Assembly (NCBI GenBank): GCA_017645655.1
Contig: JAGCNZ010000094.1
Coordinates: 1 to 45,711, forward strand
Source: Bacteroidaceae bacterium
GTDB lineage: Bacteria; Bacteroidota; Bacteroidia; Bacteroidales; Bacteroidaceae
Length of the DNA stretch: 45,711 nucleotides
Direction: 5' to 3'
In this document: in pieces, positions 14,997 to 24,200 of the stretch
Numbering within the stretch: the stretch's first letter is position 1
Layout of the letters: every line of letters begins with the position of its first letter
Position numbers and translations under genes: made by a program
The notes under the pieces: model-generated
Told to the model about the DNA's origin: nothing
Databases searched by the model: none
Seen by the model: only the letters and a program-made list of their open reading frames with translations

Positions 14997-17900
14997 TTAT
15001 TTTATTACAATCTTCTTTCCATTATTTATATATAGTCCTTTGGCCTGAGGCTTGCCATCGAGCTTGCGGCCATCCAGCGCGAACCATGCCTCTTCGTCCA
15101 CGATTGGAGCGAGCGCGGACTCGTTGATGCCTGTTCCGTCATCATCGTAGTTCGAGAAGTCGCTGTCTGCCACGAAGAGGTCGCTCGGGAATGACGTGAT
15201 GGAATTCTCGTCGCTGTCGCCCTGTACCCAAAGCTTGAAGACGGCAGAGAGGCTGTTGCTCTCTATTTGGTCCTGATGGATGTAGAATCCGCGGAATGCT
15301 CCCACCCAAGCGTTGCGGTAGCGCCCTTCGTCGCTGCGGATACGATACCACTTGCCGTTGCTGTTGAGCGTGTGAGCGGACATCAGGGCAGCCTCCTCGT
15401 TGTCGATACGAGCGAAGGTGCCTTGCCATGTTCCCGCTATCTGACTGACGTTTCCATATGTATAGATATCAAAGATTTCAGTGGGCTCTGCCTTGATTGT
15501 CACGTCAGTGGCTTTCAGTTCGACATTGTCTTTGAGAACATTGATGACGCGAGCCGCGCCTGCTTTGAAGAAGGGAATGTCATAGGAGAAGAGCAAGTTC
15601 TTCTCGTCCTTGTAGTAATATGGCAGCATGACCTTTATCTTTTCATCCATATCTTCTCTCGACAAATTCACGTCGAAGGGCAGGCAAACGGTATAGGACA
15701 TGCTCTTGAAAGAGCCGTTCGGCTGCCTTGCTGCATAGAGGATACGGTCGTAAGCAACTTCGCCAGCATGGAAGTCATAAGGTGCCCTGAAGTCCCAGCC
15801 ATCGGTAATGTCGAGGCTCTGGCATTCCGTGCCGATGACGTTGTTCCTTCCGGCTTGCGCTTTGCCTTCTGGCATATAGATAATGGTGCGGGGGTCAACC
15901 TTGTAGAAAGGATTGCCTGGTGTCGCGCGGTCGATGTTGACGGGATTCAGATGCGAGCATTGGTTCATGTCGATGCTCCATATCTCAGCCGTGTTTCTGG
16001 TAAAGATGTTGGGCGAGAGTTCCGTCAGAGGCACCTTTTGCTCTTGACCGTAAAGGACGTATGGAGCCGTTTCAGGCACAAAGACATTACCTCCCTTGCC
16101 ATGATAACCCACGAGTTTGGCCGTGACGTTTTCGGAATCTTCGTTGTTTATGGCATAGTAGAAATCGCCAACAGAGATGACGGGATTGTTGTCGTCGAAG
16201 ACAATGTTGATGCGCTTGGCAGGATTTGCTTTCGTGGCGTGGAAATAAGCCGTGAACGGAGCGACTTCACTTTGAATGTCGTCTGAATCCTTGTAGCGTA
16301 ACCAATGCGTTGAGTCCTTCAGCATATAGAGATTACCCTCGCGAGCCGCAATGTTGCTCTTGCGAGTCATGGTTCCTTCGAATTCGTAATCGCCGAGATG
16401 CAAGGTCTTGTGTTCGATAGCGGGACAGACAACCTTGGTTCGCGTGCCAAGAGGTACAACCTCATCGTGCACAATCACGAGATACGGACGGAACGCTTCG
16501 ACATAATTCTCGCGAACACATGAGAAGAAGACCGTTTCCTGGCCGTCCACATCATAAATCTCCGTTGGCTGGTATAGTGTGCAGTTGCCGGATAGAGCCA
16601 CGTTATACGGCAAGCAAAGGGAATAAGCTTTGTTGTACCAGACATTCTTGTCGAAGAGGAAGAGCGAGTCGAGTAAAATCATGTTGCCATCTTCGTCGTA
16701 AACGAGTTCGTTGTTTTCGTCCATCTGATAGACCGGCTGATAGACCGGTTCGGTTCCCGAGAAGCCAGCATGTAGCGTGTCTTCCAGCAGTATGCCGTTT
16801 TCGACGGTGATTTGCCTTGACAAGCCAAGGGGAAGTTGTTCCTCCCTGCCAAAGACATCCATATTTTCGTCTATCCAAAGTTGCGATGCACGGAATTTGT
16901 AATGACGGAAACCAATATCGGAGAGGTCGAGCCATGCCGAAGAGGGAATAAATTCGTCGGGCGTCAGAACGTTGGTGCGTTGTGCTGCCAAAGCCGGCGA
17001 GCCGTAAACAGCATGATTGGGTTTCGTAGGCCAAAGGTCGGCAAAGCAATCTGGCAATGGGAACTCGCCTTTGCTGTATGCCCAGCCATCGAAACCGAGC
17101 ACAGAAGCGGGGAAGACAGACTGGAAGCGGATGTCATCATATGTAAAGTCAAGACGTTCGCCAGCGTAATTCAGGATGCTGAGGGGCTGACCTTCCTGCA
17201 AATTGAAATCTCCATAGAAAATGCCGGTAGTGTTTGGGTCGAGATGCTCCAATTCGGCAGTAGTGGAGTAACTGGTATTGACGAACGAAACGCCATCATC
17301 TATGCATTTACCAACGAAGATGCCGTATCTGTCGCTTTCGGTGAAACCTTTAAGCATGGCACAATTTGTGATGAATGCGCCTGCCGTTTCGCCAATCACT
17401 CCTCCCAATAGAGGATTGGATGTGGCGGGGAGGTCGTAGGAATAGAATATCCCGCCAATGACACATCGGTCGATGGTGACATTTCCGGTGGAGCGACCAA
17501 TGAGACCGCCTGCCACGACGTTGGAGCGAACGGTCGTATAAACGTAAGAGGAATCGATGGTGCACGGACCACATTGTGCCACCAGTCCGCCGGCCAATTC
17601 CTTGCCTCGGAAATCGCAGTTTTCGAGGCGTACGCCACTAATCTTTTCTCCCGTAAAGAAACCGAAAAGTCCGCACACGCCTTCGCTATTGACTCTCAGG
17701 TTTCTGATGTAGTGCCCCTGCCCATAGAACGAGCCCTTAAAGGCGTGTTCGGGCGTGTCGGCAATCGGTTCGGTCCATTCGTAGCCGTTCATGTCGATAT
17801 CGGTTTCAAGATAGATATTCTTGATTTCTCCATAATCGACATGTCCGTTCATGACGAAATTCAACTCGTCGAGGTCTTCCTGGCTGTAGACACGAAAACC

Positions 17901-18554
17901 TTCCATCGCGTTGCCTTGGATTTTTGCGAAAGCAGTGCCCCACCCTTCTGGAATTGTCCAGCCAAGCGACGGTTTCGTGAATTCTGATGCCCGATAGGCT
18001 TCGTCTGTGCCGAGGGGCACATAGAGACCTACTTTCTCTTCGAATTGCTGCACTTGGCCTTCGCTATTTGTTTGGCTGAAGCACACGTCTTTGTAGTCCC
18101 ATTCGGGAGGCGTTTGTGCTTTGCAAATGAGGGCTTGCAGGCTGGGTAGTCCCAAGAAGACACCTGTGCCGACGCGCTGTGTAGTCGAGGGCAATTCCAC
18201 CTCGATGAGCGAGGTGCAACCCACGAACGCAAAGTCGCCGATGCGGGTCGTGCCTTCCCTGATGATGACAACCTTTATCTTTGTGCAAAGACGGAAAGCC
18301 AAAGGCATGATTCTTGTGACCTGATAGGTCTTGTTTGAGACGGTTATTTCCGAAGGCACGGTGATGCGCCCTGACGTGTATTGCGAGATGCAGGCATTGT
18401 GGCCTGAGCCAAGCCCTACCGTACCGTCTTCCAGCAGCGTATATTCGGCAGGAATGGGGCGTCCTACTGCCAGAACGGTGCCTTTGATGATGGTAGCCGA
18501 TGCTCCCGACGCCACGAGTGCCAGGAGGATATATATGGAGATGAGTCTTTTCAT
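14997..18554 (-). CDS. BspA-type LRR plus GLUG surface protein
   Basis: 1185 residues from the ATG at 18554, which gives a clean signal peptide (MKRLISIYILLALVASGASA); the frame is open to 18596 but that extension is not signal-like. The N-terminal 110-200 residues hold LRR_5-type (BspA) repeats (IGDFAFVGCTSLIEVELPST, LGLPSLQALICKAQTPPEW), followed by GLUG-like repeats (GHYIRNLRVNSEGVCGLFGF, LVAQCGPCTIDSSYVYTTV). Several beta domains with KAYSLCLPYN and SMSYTVCLPFDVNL are variants of the NTICLPF module of its neighbours. The tail WFALDGRKLDGKPQAKGLYI then NNGKKIVIK is of the sorting kind. Probably surface-exposed adhesin. Second gene of the operon, 23 nt after the hydrolase and 34 nt before the next gene. 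Confidence 0.85.
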   Translation of the reverse strand: MKRLISIYILLALVASGASATIIKGTVLAVGRPIPAEYTLLEDGTVGLGSGHNACISQYTSGRITVPSEITVSNKTYQVTRIMPLAFRLCTKIKVVIIREGTTRIGDFAFVGCTSLIEVELPSTTQRVGTGVFLGLPSLQALICKAQTPPEWDYKDVCFSQTNSEGQVQQFEEKVGLYVPLGTDEAYRASEFTKPSLGWTIPEGWGTAFAKIQGNAMEGFRVYSQEDLDELNFVMNGHVDYGEIKNIYLETDIDMNGYEWTEPIADTPEHAFKGSFYGQGHYIRNLRVNSEGVCGLFGFFTGEKISGVRLENCDFRGKELAGGLVAQCGPCTIDSSYVYTTVRSNVVAGGLIGRSTGNVTIDRCVIGGIFYSYDLPATSNPLLGGVIGETAGAFITNCAMLKGFTESDRYGIFVGKCIDDGVSFVNTSYSTTAELEHLDPNTTGIFYGDFNLQEGQPLSILNYAGERLDFTYDDIRFQSVFPASVLGFDGWAYSKGEFPLPDCFADLWPTKPNHAVYGSPALAAQRTNVLTPDEFIPSSAWLDLSDIGFRHYKFRASQLWIDENMDVFGREEQLPLGLSRQITVENGILLEDTLHAGFSGTEPVYQPVYQMDENNELVYDEDGNMILLDSLFLFDKNVWYNKAYSLCLPYNVALSGNCTLYQPTEIYDVDGQETVFFSCVRENYVEAFRPYLVIVHDEVVPLGTRTKVVCPAIEHKTLHLGDYEFEGTMTRKSNIAAREGNLYMLKDSTHWLRYKDSDDIQSEVAPFTAYFHATKANPAKRINIVFDDNNPVISVGDFYYAINNEDSENVTAKLVGYHGKGGNVFVPETAPYVLYGQEQKVPLTELSPNIFTRNTAEIWSIDMNQCSHLNPVNIDRATPGNPFYKVDPRTIIYMPEGKAQAGRNNVIGTECQSLDITDGWDFRAPYDFHAGEVAYDRILYAARQPNGSFKSMSYTVCLPFDVNLSREDMDEKIKVMLPYYYKDEKNLLFSYDIPFFKAGAARVINVLKDNVELKATDVTIKAEPTEIFDIYTYGNVSQIAGTWQGTFARIDNEEAALMSAHTLNSNGKWYRIRSDEGRYRNAWVGAFRGFYIHQDQIESNSLSAVFKLWVQGDSDENSITSFPSDLFVADSDFSNYDDDGTGINESALAPIVDEEAWFALDGRKLDGKPQAKGLYINNGKKIVIK

Positions 18555-18577
18555 AATCTGAGCATTAAGCAATCGCA

Positions 18578-20389
18578 TTACCATTTCTTTATACATAACT
18601 CAGTGACATAGTCGAACAGCCGAGTGCTGAGGACACGTTTCAGTCCTACGTCCAACTTGTCGTCATCGCCTCGGAAGAAGTCAATGCCGCTATCGATATG
18701 GTCTAACCCGTTTGGAGCATTTTCCAAATTGACCTTGCTTCCCAGCGCATTTTTGGCACGGGTCGCATTAACGTATGGCACCACGTTATCCCCTTTCGAG
18801 TGGAAGAGGAGCAAAGGGTGCGAGGGGTTCCATCCGCTCGTCATGTCGTTGCTGCTGAGAGCCAGATGCAAGTCTTCCATCACGCCCCTGTGTTCCGGCA
18901 TGGGGACACCGGCTGCCGACGTGAAGGTATTCTTGTTGTTATTGTAGATATTGATGAAATAGTCATAGCATTCCTGGTTCATGATGTCGCGCATCTTCGC
19001 GCTGCTGTAGTCCAGTTTGCCCGGATTGTCCTTAGCATATTTCTTCCACTTCTTGTCGATATCGTCCGTCGAATAATTCTTGCTCGCAATCCAGTCCATG
19101 ATGCCGGTCTCGAGGAATTCGGGACGGAAATACTCCTCAGCCTTATGCTCCTTCATGTATGGGTTGGTGTCGAGCATACCCTTCACGATGAGCGGCAGGA
19201 CGACGGGCATTTTCATGCCTTTCCCTTCCAAGTCTTTCTCGCAATAGAACATCAGCGTCGAGATGGGGTCGTAGGGGCCGTCGCCGCAAGCAGAGCCCAC
19301 GAAGTGCAGTTCGTTCACCAGGTCGTTCTGCTCCACAAACCGATGGCAAGCCATAGCCACGGAACCACCTTGCGAATAGCCCACGCTGATGGTACGGAAT
19401 TCGCTGCGGATGTCGTGGCGCAGATAGAGCAAGTCGGCATCGTGCTCGTAGAGGTATTTGCCGTGGCGCGTAGCATCGATGCACTGCCTGGCCGTCAGTT
19501 CCTGATAGAGGTAGGGATGGGCACGGTCTTTTGTCAAGCCGTACCCCTCGTAATCTGCCAGAATCACCAGATTGTTGTTGTAGTCATGGTTGCCCCACGC
19601 CTTTTTTATCTGGTCGATGACAAGGTTGTTAGTTATAAAGTTGACGGCAAGCAGAGGCGCACCGATGAAGGCGCCCCAGCCCGTCATGATGAGAGCGACG
19701 GCAATAGCGCCCGTAGCAACCTGCGCCGTGATGAGGAGGGAGCCGCCAAGGTCGTTGAGGATAAACTTAGGACCTGCCGCCAGAGTCATCAGCATTCCCC
19801 AGTCGTCGCGCGCAAAGTTGTTGGTCTGGGCAGATGGTCGCTGGCCGTCGGCAGTGATGGTGATGTGTGTGCCGATGATGATGTTGTTCACCTTGCTTGC
19901 TCCCTTTGGTGTGGGACATGCCGCAATGCCTGATAGCATAATCTCGTTGCCGTCGGCATCCACCGAAGGATACACGAAGCGGAAGACGTAGTAGTAGAAA
20001 TTCATGAAAAACGTGTCCATCAGGTTTCCCCACTGCCATTGCCCGTTGTCTTCCAGTACATTCCTGCGGGCCTTGCGGCGTGGCTGCATGGCTCGGTCCA
20101 CTTGCGTCGAGTCGTAGATGTCGACGTTTTCCGACCGCCAGATGACTTCCGGTTCAGATTCATACAGCACGGAATCCGTCACCATCGTCTCCAGGTTGGT
20201 CCTCGAATAGACCATCATGTCGCTCACCACAACGCCGATGTCCACGATACGGGCCTTACTGTAGTCGATAGGTTCGGTATATCCGAAGTTGTCTTGCGCG
20301 GCAACTTGCAGGATGCCAAGCGTAGCAGCCAGAATGAGCAGCAAGAATCGCATGCCGCCTGAAGTTTGGTAGAGTTTCATTTCCTTCAT
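18578..20389 (-). CDS. Exported alpha/beta hydrolase (secretory lipase-like)
   Basis: 603 residues from the ATG at 20389 (MKEMKLYQTSGGMRFLLLIL); an alternative ATG lies at 20380. The frame runs on to 20674 but that part is repetitive leader coding Thr-Leu/Ile runs and is rejected as protein. A signal peptide ends near QVAAQ. The catalytic triad can be placed: Ser in GYSQGG (about 338), Asp in SKGDNVVPY (about 533) and His in GLDHIDSG (about 563), matching secretory-lipase or related esterases. A hydrophobic glycine-rich stretch (ALIMTGWGAFIGAPLLAVNF) lies in between. Substrate unknown. It is the first gene of the operon to 12840. It lacks a sorting tail. Confidence 0.8.
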   Translation of the reverse strand: MKEMKLYQTSGGMRFLLLILAATLGILQVAAQDNFGYTEPIDYSKARIVDIGVVVSDMMVYSRTNLETMVTDSVLYESEPEVIWRSENVDIYDSTQVDRAMQPRRKARRNVLEDNGQWQWGNLMDTFFMNFYYYVFRFVYPSVDADGNEIMLSGIAACPTPKGASKVNNIIIGTHITITADGQRPSAQTNNFARDDWGMLMTLAAGPKFILNDLGGSLLITAQVATGAIAVALIMTGWGAFIGAPLLAVNFITNNLVIDQIKKAWGNHDYNNNLVILADYEGYGLTKDRAHPYLYQELTARQCIDATRHGKYLYEHDADLLYLRHDIRSEFRTISVGYSQGGSVAMACHRFVEQNDLVNELHFVGSACGDGPYDPISTLMFYCEKDLEGKGMKMPVVLPLIVKGMLDTNPYMKEHKAEEYFRPEFLETGIMDWIASKNYSTDDIDKKWKKYAKDNPGKLDYSSAKMRDIMNQECYDYFINIYNNNKNTFTSAAGVPMPEHRGVMEDLHLALSSNDMTSGWNPSHPLLLFHSKGDNVVPYVNATRAKNALGSKVNLENAPNGLDHIDSGIDFFRGDDDKLDVGLKRVLSTRLFDYVTELCIKKW

Positions 20390-20513
20390 GTTTTCGTCAT
20401 TCGTATTTGTTATTGTCAAGGTCAACGTTAAGGTTATCGTTAAGGTTAACGTCAAGGTTAACGTCAAGGTTATTGTCAAGGTCAACGTCAAGGTTAACGT
20501 TACATCAGTGCTG
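20386..20513 (-). promoter_or_regulatory. Repeat leader of the hydrolase operon with a stop-start uORF
   Basis: In mRNA sense the leader has about nine alternating AACGTT/GACCTT-type hexamers (GACCTTGACGTTAACCTTAA is one example), then AATACGAATGACGAAAAC. The uORF ATG ACG AAA ACA TGA (MTKT, 20400-20386) stops inside the main start codon: the ATGA overlap with the hydrolase ATG at 20389. The leader is homologous to that at 21129-21275 and shares its end with the htrA leader. Confidence 0.65.
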
Positions 20514-20541
20514 CAAAGATAGAAAAAAAGTACAAACCAAA
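20514..20541 (-). promoter_or_regulatory. Promoter of the hydrolase operon
   Basis: TATCTTTG (20521-20514) is the -7 box; TTTG at 20541-20538 lies 16 nt upstream, slightly short for a -33 element. The sequence around the -7 box (TTTTTTTCTATCTTTGCAGC) closely resembles that at 21111-21132, so both belong to one cassette. Confidence 0.55.
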
Positions 20542-20678
20542 CGAAAAATTGCCAAAGAAAAATGCTCGAACAATGCGATTTTTTTTGCCAGGCGACCCGA
20601 AAGGCATGCAAGGCCGACACCCGAAAAAGCGACCCACAGGCAATGATGAAGGTGAAAACACGCGAGGATTGCAAACTA

Positions 20679-20785
20679 TCCGCAGGAAGATTGAAATTTA
20701 CCCACGGAATAAATTCATTTTACCCACGTAATATTTTAATTATTACACGTGATAATTTTATTTTACCCACGTTATAATTTTTTTC
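20679..20785. repeat. CACGTG-type 22-bp array, copy B
   Basis: Cores CACGG (20703), CACGT (20725), CACGTG (20746) and CACGT (20768) are spaced 22, 21 and 22 bp, with units like AATTTTAATTATTACACGTG; a degenerate further unit (CCGCAGG) precedes them near 20679. It sits between the two divergent surface-gene promoters. Compared with copy A it reads in the opposite orientation. Confidence 0.75.
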
Positions 20786-20936
20786 CCCTTCGCGACGTTT
20801 TCAATTTCCCGCGCGACGACCCTCATCCCCCATCCCTTGCTTTGCTGCTGTTGCCTTAAGTTCTCGTCAGGCAGGCCAGCCTTCCACTGCAGGGCTCCTC
20901 CCCCTATATATATAAATAATGTATGGCATGCGCTTG

Positions 20937-21050
20937 ATGGAAGATGGAAGAGGGCAGACAGCAAAAGGCGCCATCTACAGTCTCGCCGGGCAAAGAGGCA
21001 AATGGTAAATGGCAAATGGCAGGTGGTAAATGGTAATGGCAGGCTGCCCT
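20937..21050 (+). pseudogene. Fossil of a T9SS-type tail with GGCAAATGG repeats
   Basis: ATG at 20937 opens a 23-codon frame encoding MEDGRGQTAKGAIYSLAGQR then GKW and stop (21006-21008). The IYSLAGQR core is the sorting-tail element seen in the intact proteins. It is followed by GGCAAATGGTAAATGGCAAA repeats (to about 21046), the same unit found inside the tail of the GLUG gene. Best read as the decayed end of a lost surface-protein gene; a real 23-residue peptide cannot be excluded. Confidence 0.5.
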
Positions 21051-21096
21051 GGGACGAGTGTTCCGCGACATGATAGAAAAAAAATCTCCTCCTTTC

Positions 21097-21128
21097 TTTG
21101 TGCTTCTTTTATTTTTTTCTTACCTTTG
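21097..21128 (+). promoter_or_regulatory. Promoter of the BspA-phosphatase gene
   Basis: TTTG (21097-21100) and TACCTTTG (21121-21128) with a 20-nt gap, a near-ideal Bacteroidota promoter. The leader of about 140 nt follows. Confidence 0.75.
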
Positions 21129-21275
21129 CGGCGCTGATATGAGGTTGACCTTAACGATAACCTTGAGGTTGACCTTGACGATAACCTTAACGTTGACCTT
21201 GACAGTAACGAATACGAATGACGAAAACGAAGACGAAATCTTTTTTCTTCAAATATAACTAAAACTAAAACTTCT
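21129..21275 (+). promoter_or_regulatory. Repeat leader of the BspA-phosphatase gene with two uORFs
   Basis: After GCGGCGCTGATATG come about seven AACCTT/GACGAT-type hexamers, then GAATACGAATGACGAAAACG. One frame from ATG 21139 encodes a 39-residue Thr-Leu/Ile repeat peptide (MRLTLTITLRLTLT...) ending at 21258. Another starts ATGACGAAA at 21218 and encodes MTKTKTKSFFFKYN, stopping at 21262, 13 nt before the CDS. The second is the positional match of the uORFs of htrA and the hydrolase operon. Confidence 0.6.
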
Positions 21276-24200
21276 ATGAAAAGACTCTTCACTATCCTTC
21301 CTCTGCTACTGGCAGCTCTGATGCTGTCGGCGCAGACAAGCGTTACCGTGGACGGCATCAAGTATACGCTCGACGGTTCGAATGCCACTGTCACCTACCC
21401 TACAGATGGCGAGCCCGGCTCGAGCAACCCGAACACCTACACGGGCGACATCGTCATCCCGCCTTCCATCAATGTGGACGGCACGGACTACAGCGTGACG
21501 GCTATCGGCAAAAAGGCGTTCCGCAGCTCCACCATCACTGCTATCTCCCTGCCCGAAGGCCTGCTCTCCATCGGGGAAGAGGCTATCTGCAAGACAAACA
21601 TCACTGAAATCATTGTGCCCAACTCGGTCACGACTCTCGGGAAATATGCCATCGGACAGAACTCCAGCCTGCAGACAATCACGTTCGGCCAGCATGTCGC
21701 CGACAATACCTGGGGCAAGTGGGTGGCCTGGCGAAGTTCGGGCGGCTACGAGGTCTATATGATTTGCGACGCCATGCCTGTCCTGCCCGACGAATACACG
21801 TTCGACGACACCCACGCCTCGACCATCTTCGTCAAGCCTGCCCTCTATAACGACTACGTAGCCGACCAGTATTGGGGCATGTACAACATCGTGAAGATGG
21901 GCACGGAACTCATCGACTTCACTGTTGACGGCATCAAGTACAAGATGATAACGGAGGACAAAGTCATCGTCACTTACCCCACTGAAACCAAGCCTGGCTC
22001 GAGCAATCCCAACCCATACACGGGCGATTTCGTCGTCCCGGACAAAGTGACCTACGAGGGCCAAACCTTCAATGTGACAGGCATCGGCGATTTCGCTTTC
22101 CGATATGCCACCATCACATCCCTCTCCCTGCCCGAAGGCATCGTATCCATCGGGGAGGAAGCAATCTACAACACGAAGATAACGGAACTGACCCTGCCCA
22201 ACTCCCTCATCACTATGGGGACATACGCAATGGCCTATAATGCCAATCTGGAAAAAGTGACCTTCGGCGAAAACATCGCTACGGAGGATTGGGGGGCATG
22301 GGTGCTCTACCGCGAATCGCCCGAATACGACATCTATATGGACTGCCATGCCAAACCGACCGTACCCGACAAATACACATTCGACCACGGCTACCAATCG
22401 CGCATCCACGTCTATCCCGATGTCTATGAGGACTTCTTGAACGACGAATACTGGGGCGGCAAATATACCATCATCGCCGATATGGGCGGCAGCAGCATCG
22501 AATACCTGAGTTTCGTGGTGGATGGCATCAAGTACAAGATGACGGCCGAGGATAAGGTCAGCGTCATTTACCCCACAGAGGAAAAGCCCGGCTCGAGCAA
22601 TCCGAACCCCTATACCGGCGACATCGTCATCCCGGCTCAAGTTACCTACGAAGGCGTGACATACAATGTGACAAGCATCGGCAATTACGCCTTCCGCAGC
22701 TCTACCATCACGTCTATCTCCCTGCCGGAAGGTCTCATTTCTATCGGCAAGGAAGCCATCTACAAGACCGAGATTACGGAAATCGTGGTGCCCAACAGCG
22801 TCACGAATCTTGGCGAGTCTTGCATCAGCGAGAACCCGAACCTGCAAAACCTTACCTTCGGAGAGCATATCGCCGACAACAAATGGGGCGTCTGGGTAGC
22901 TTGGCGAACATCGGGCGGATACAACGTCTACATGATTTGCGACGTAATGCCGAAACTTCCCGACAATCAGACCTTCGACGACACACACGAATCCATCATC
23001 CACGTTTATCCAAGCGTTTACCTCGACTACATTGCCGACGAGTACTGGAATTGCCACACCATTGTTGCCGACTTGCTTCAGGAGATTTCTCCCGAAGACC
23101 TGCTGGGCTACATCGCAACTTATAGCGCCCTCCTGCCCACAGAAGACGAGGTAGGTATCGACCCAGGCTTCTACACGGCAGCAAGCGTACAGGCTCTAAA
23201 TGAGGCACTTGCCTATGCAAGCAGCCTCGACGAAAGTTCGACAATGCAAGAGCGCAACCAGGCTCTCCTGCAAATGATAGTCGCTGCTGACGGGCTGAAA
23301 ATCAATCCCCTCAATGAGGGTTACTACTACATCGAAAACGTCTATACAAGTTCGAGCGGCAACAAGTACATGCGAACCAGTTCCGACGGCTACATCGTGA
23401 CGAAGTCCTCCATCGACGAAACGGATGCCAGATACTTCTTCAAGCTTATCCACAAAGGCAGCAACTGGTACATCCAATCTGCCGACGACAACAAGAAGTA
23501 CTTCGGCGCTCCCGATTCCGAGGGTTGGATGACCTTGACGGATAATCCCGATTACGAGCAGATAATCACTTGGATTGGCGGCGGAAAGTTCAAACTCCAG
23601 TGCCTCAACGAAGGTACTGCAAGCAATCCCTACACCCAGTCCAGCGGCTATGTGTTTGCAAAGAACTATAGCGACGACGATGCTCACATCCAGTGGCGCT
23701 TCCATCCTGCTCAATCAGGCAAGTTCCCGATGGACTTCAACATCGAAAACATTCGCGTTCGTGAGTTCATGGCAGAAGTCACCTATACAGCAGAGGACGC
23801 AACGAAAATCACACCCTACAACGTGGCTCCTCCAACCCGACGCGACTTGCCAGAACCTGCCACAATCTTCTGGACGCAAAACACGACAGCTACGGCTCAA
23901 CAGATTACTTGGAGCCTCAATCCCGACTTCTCTGATGCCTTCACCGCAGAAGTCAATTTGGGCGACTCTTATTATGAAATCTTCAACCTCCTGCCAAACC
24001 AAACATATTATTATAAGGTAACCCTCACAGTCGACGGTAATCCGACGGAAGTCATCAACTCCACCTTCACGACAAGCGGACAACTTCGTCAAATCAAGGG
24101 CGAAGGTGCCGCCAATATGCGCGACCTCGGTGGTTGGGCAACGGCAAGCGGCACCCCCATCAAGTACGGACTTATCTATCGCGGTGCGGAATGGAACGGC

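Noticed and set aside
20390-20674. N-terminal extension of the hydrolase through the Thr-Leu repeats
   Set aside because: The extension crosses the predicted promoter, is repeat-encoded and would bury the signal peptide; the ATG at 20389 is preferred.
20386-21275. Invertible promoter with site-specific recombinase
   Set aside because: No recombinase is near and short defined crossover sites are not evident; kept only as a possible homologous inversion.
21306-23057. A 583-codon leftward open frame
   Set aside because: Antisense to the BspA repeats of the phosphatase gene; its apparent internal repeats mirror those of the real gene.
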